In this document: positions 6,450 to 7,169 of the stretch, piece by piece
Layout of the letters: each line of letters opens with the position of its first letter
Numbering within the stretch: position 1 is the first letter of the stretch
From: Mariprofundaceae bacterium
GTDB lineage: Bacteria; Pseudomonadota; Zetaproteobacteria; Mariprofundales; Mariprofundaceae
Reading direction: 5' to 3'
NCBI GenBank assembly: GCA_030950875.1
Contig: JAUZQS010000010.1
Location: 1-7,169 of the forward strand
DNA: 7,169 nt
The notes under the pieces: model-generated
Told to the model about the DNA's origin: nothing
The model's database searches: none
The model's input: only the letters and a program-made list of their open reading frames with translations
Program-made: the position numbers and the translations under genes

Positions 6450-6641
6450 ATGTCTAACAAAAACCAGTTAGTTAGTATGCGTTTAGTTACGTTGAGAGAA
6501 ATCCTGTCGATTTTTCCTGTTTCGAAGTCAACCTGGGTGCGTGGCGTAAAATCAGGAATTTATCCAGCAAGTATAAAAATCAGTAAAAGAAGTGTGGCTT
6601 GGCGTGAAAGTGAAATCATAGAATTATTGAATAATTTTTAA
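6450..6641 (+). CDS. AlpA-family DNA-binding regulator of a mobile element
   Basis: Small MerR-like winged helix-turn-helix protein of 63 residues, the usual AlpA length. The family pattern covers nearly all of it: RLVTLREILSIFPVSKSTWV at 11-30 (recognition helix around SKSTWVRGVKSG), then YPASIKISKRSVAWRESEI, matching the common RLVxLREVL...SxSTxYRxIxxGxFPxPVKLxxRxVAWxExEI layout. AlpA proteins activate integrase or excision functions of prophages and islands. The start at 6450 lacks a Shine-Dalgarno; a TATACT box ends 14 nt upstream, so the mRNA leader may be very short. The stop codon's last base is also the first base of the palindrome array. It faces the second helix-turn-helix gene (6869-7153). 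Family is well supported; the target is unknown. Confidence 0.85.
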   Translation: MSNKNQLVSMRLVTLREILSIFPVSKSTWVRGVKSGIYPASIKISKRSVAWRESEIIELLNNF

Positions 6642-6688
6642 CGATATAAATATATCGTTGTATGATATTTATATCATTGCAATGATAT
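6641..6688. promoter_or_regulatory. Array of three palindromes, likely operator or recombination-protein binding sites
   Basis: Three inverted repeats lie within 48 bp. ACGATATA-AA-TATATCGT is at 6641-6658, ATGATAT-TT-ATATCAT at 6662-6677, and ATATCATTG-CAATGATAT at 6671-6688; all have perfect arms. They are built from alternating GATAT and ATATC half-sites at 6643, 6652, 6664, 6671 and 6684, roughly one helical turn apart. No T-run follows, so this is not a terminator. It sits directly after the AlpA-like gene. Binding by AlpA, by the other helix-turn-helix protein or by an integrase/excisionase are all possible. Confidence 0.55.
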
Positions 6689-6817
6689 ACTTCTAATATA
6701 TTAAACGGTTGTACAAAAATTAGACGGCAAGGATATCTCTTTTTACATCCAGAAATGAGTTTAAATATAACCCAAAGTGTCATGCTGTATTTTTATAAGT
6801 AGATTAATAATATGGAT

Positions 6818-6847
6818 AAAAAATCCCTTTCTTGCGCTAGGCAAGAA
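6818..6847 (-). terminator. Possible weak terminator after the 94-residue helix-turn-helix gene
   Basis: A perfect 7-bp stem (TTCTTGC at 6829-6835, GCAAGAA at 6841-6847) with a 5-nt loop is followed, on the minus strand, by a run of six T at 6823-6818. Five bases separate the stem from the T-run, which weakens the case. It lies 21 nt beyond the stop of the minus-strand gene at 6869. Confidence 0.35.
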
Positions 6848-6868
6848 GAACCTAAATATGAGATTACT

Positions 6869-7153
6869 TTATATGTGGATGTTATGCTCGTTTGCTTGAT
6901 TAATAACGTTCACCCGCAAGGTTTCTTTACTTATTTCTAGCAGTCCTTCTGAGGCAGACGCTTTGACATTCGCCTTCTTTTCATAGTGTGTTAATACATC
7001 AAATAAGTGCCACAGTTGCGTTCTCCCCGTTGAGTGAACAGGGCTAGGGAAATCATCGGAATTTTTATAGCTTTTATTTATCATTTGGCGGGTGATGCCT
7101 AGATATGCAGCAGCCTCAGTTGCATTAACATAATCTGGTGCGGATTCTTTCAT
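6869..7153 (-). CDS. Small helix-turn-helix DNA-binding protein (island-encoded, unnamed)
   Basis: 94-residue protein. Residues 8-60 have the look of an excisionase/MerR-type helix-turn-helix: YVNATEAAAYLGITRQMINK at 8-27 (helix, turn, recognition helix), then DDFPSPVHSTGRTQLWHLFD at 33-52, a wing with the common FPxPV...GRxxLW pattern. The tail, about 61-94, has LLEISKETLRVNV, which may be a short helix. Such proteins act as regulators or recombination directionality factors in phages and islands. The ATG at 7153 is 16 nt from the window edge and has no clear Shine-Dalgarno, so a longer form starting outside cannot be excluded. It converges with the AlpA-like gene, with the palindrome array near the midpoint. 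I do not recognise a named homologue. Confidence 0.65.
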   Translation of the reverse strand: MKESAPDYVNATEAAAYLGITRQMINKSYKNSDDFPSPVHSTGRTQLWHLFDVLTHYEKKANVKASASEGLLEISKETLRVNVINQANEHNIHI

Positions 7154-7169
7154 ATGTGCGCCAGGTATT

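Larger units (their letters stand above)
6227..7169. mobile_element. Left end of a genomic island or prophage integrated at ssrA (continues past the window)
   Basis: The boundary is the tmRNA 3'-end fragment at 6227-6249. To its right, base composition turns visibly AT-rich compared with the flagellar genes, and the only genes are two small helix-turn-helix proteins, one of them AlpA-like. There is a clear precedent: CP4-57 of E. coli is integrated in ssrA and carries alpA, which controls its integrase. No integrase, relaxase or structural gene is in the window, so the type of element cannot be told. Confidence 0.65.

Noticed and set aside
6812..6940. Plus-strand reading frame of 42 residues starting MDKKSLSCARQEEPKYEITL
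   Set aside because: It overlaps the 3' end of the helix-turn-helix gene on the other strand, contains the hairpin at 6829-6847, lacks a ribosome site and matches no family I know.

Overview
The window holds a polar-flagellum operon, an outer-membrane lipid-transport lipoprotein gene framed by repeats, and the left end of what looks like an integrated genomic island. All large genes lie on the minus strand. The organism is a flagellated, Gram-negative proteobacterium: it has FlhF and FlhG, which set the number and site of polar flagella, a sigma-54-type promoter before flhB, and an MlaA/VacJ lipoprotein. The exact class is unsettled. The short FlhF with a poorly kept G3 motif resembles, from memory, alphaproteobacterial forms. 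The tmRNA-like 3' end followed at once by a terminator fits a one-piece tmRNA, which most alphaproteobacteria lack. A gammaproteobacterium or a deep-branching group such as Zetaproteobacteria is therefore also possible.

Positions 1-4916 (minus strand, read right to left) are flhB, flhA, flhF and the first 219 codons of flhG. The genes are tightly packed: 29 nt between flhB and flhA, an 11-nt overlap of flhA/flhF, and a 4-nt ATGA overlap of flhF/flhG. FlhA and FlhB form the export gate of the flagellar type III secretion machine. FlhF (an SRP-type GTPase) and FlhG (a MinD-type ATPase) control where and how many flagella are built. A TGGC-N7-TTGC site at 4993-5007 is a good candidate sigma-54 promoter for the set.

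Positions 4917-6065 contain mlaA (5139-5873) with a ~100-bp repeat in direct orientation on each side (5037-5137 and 5911-6010). The second copy ends in an inverted partner of its own start, and another inverted end lies at 6045-6065, so these look like small non-autonomous mobile elements (MITE-like).

Positions 6168-6249 hold, on the minus strand, a 23-nt copy of a tmRNA (ssrA-like) 3' end including CCA, followed by a strong intrinsic terminator. No tRNA or tmRNA body precedes it. This is the usual appearance of an attachment site at the far end of an integrated element. To its right the sequence becomes AT-rich and encodes an AlpA-family regulator (6450-6641, plus) and a second small helix-turn-helix protein (6869-7153, minus). 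Between the two converging genes is a compact array of near-perfect palindromes (6641-6688) that looks like an operator or recombination-protein binding region. The integrase and the intact tmRNA gene would be expected beyond the right edge of the window.
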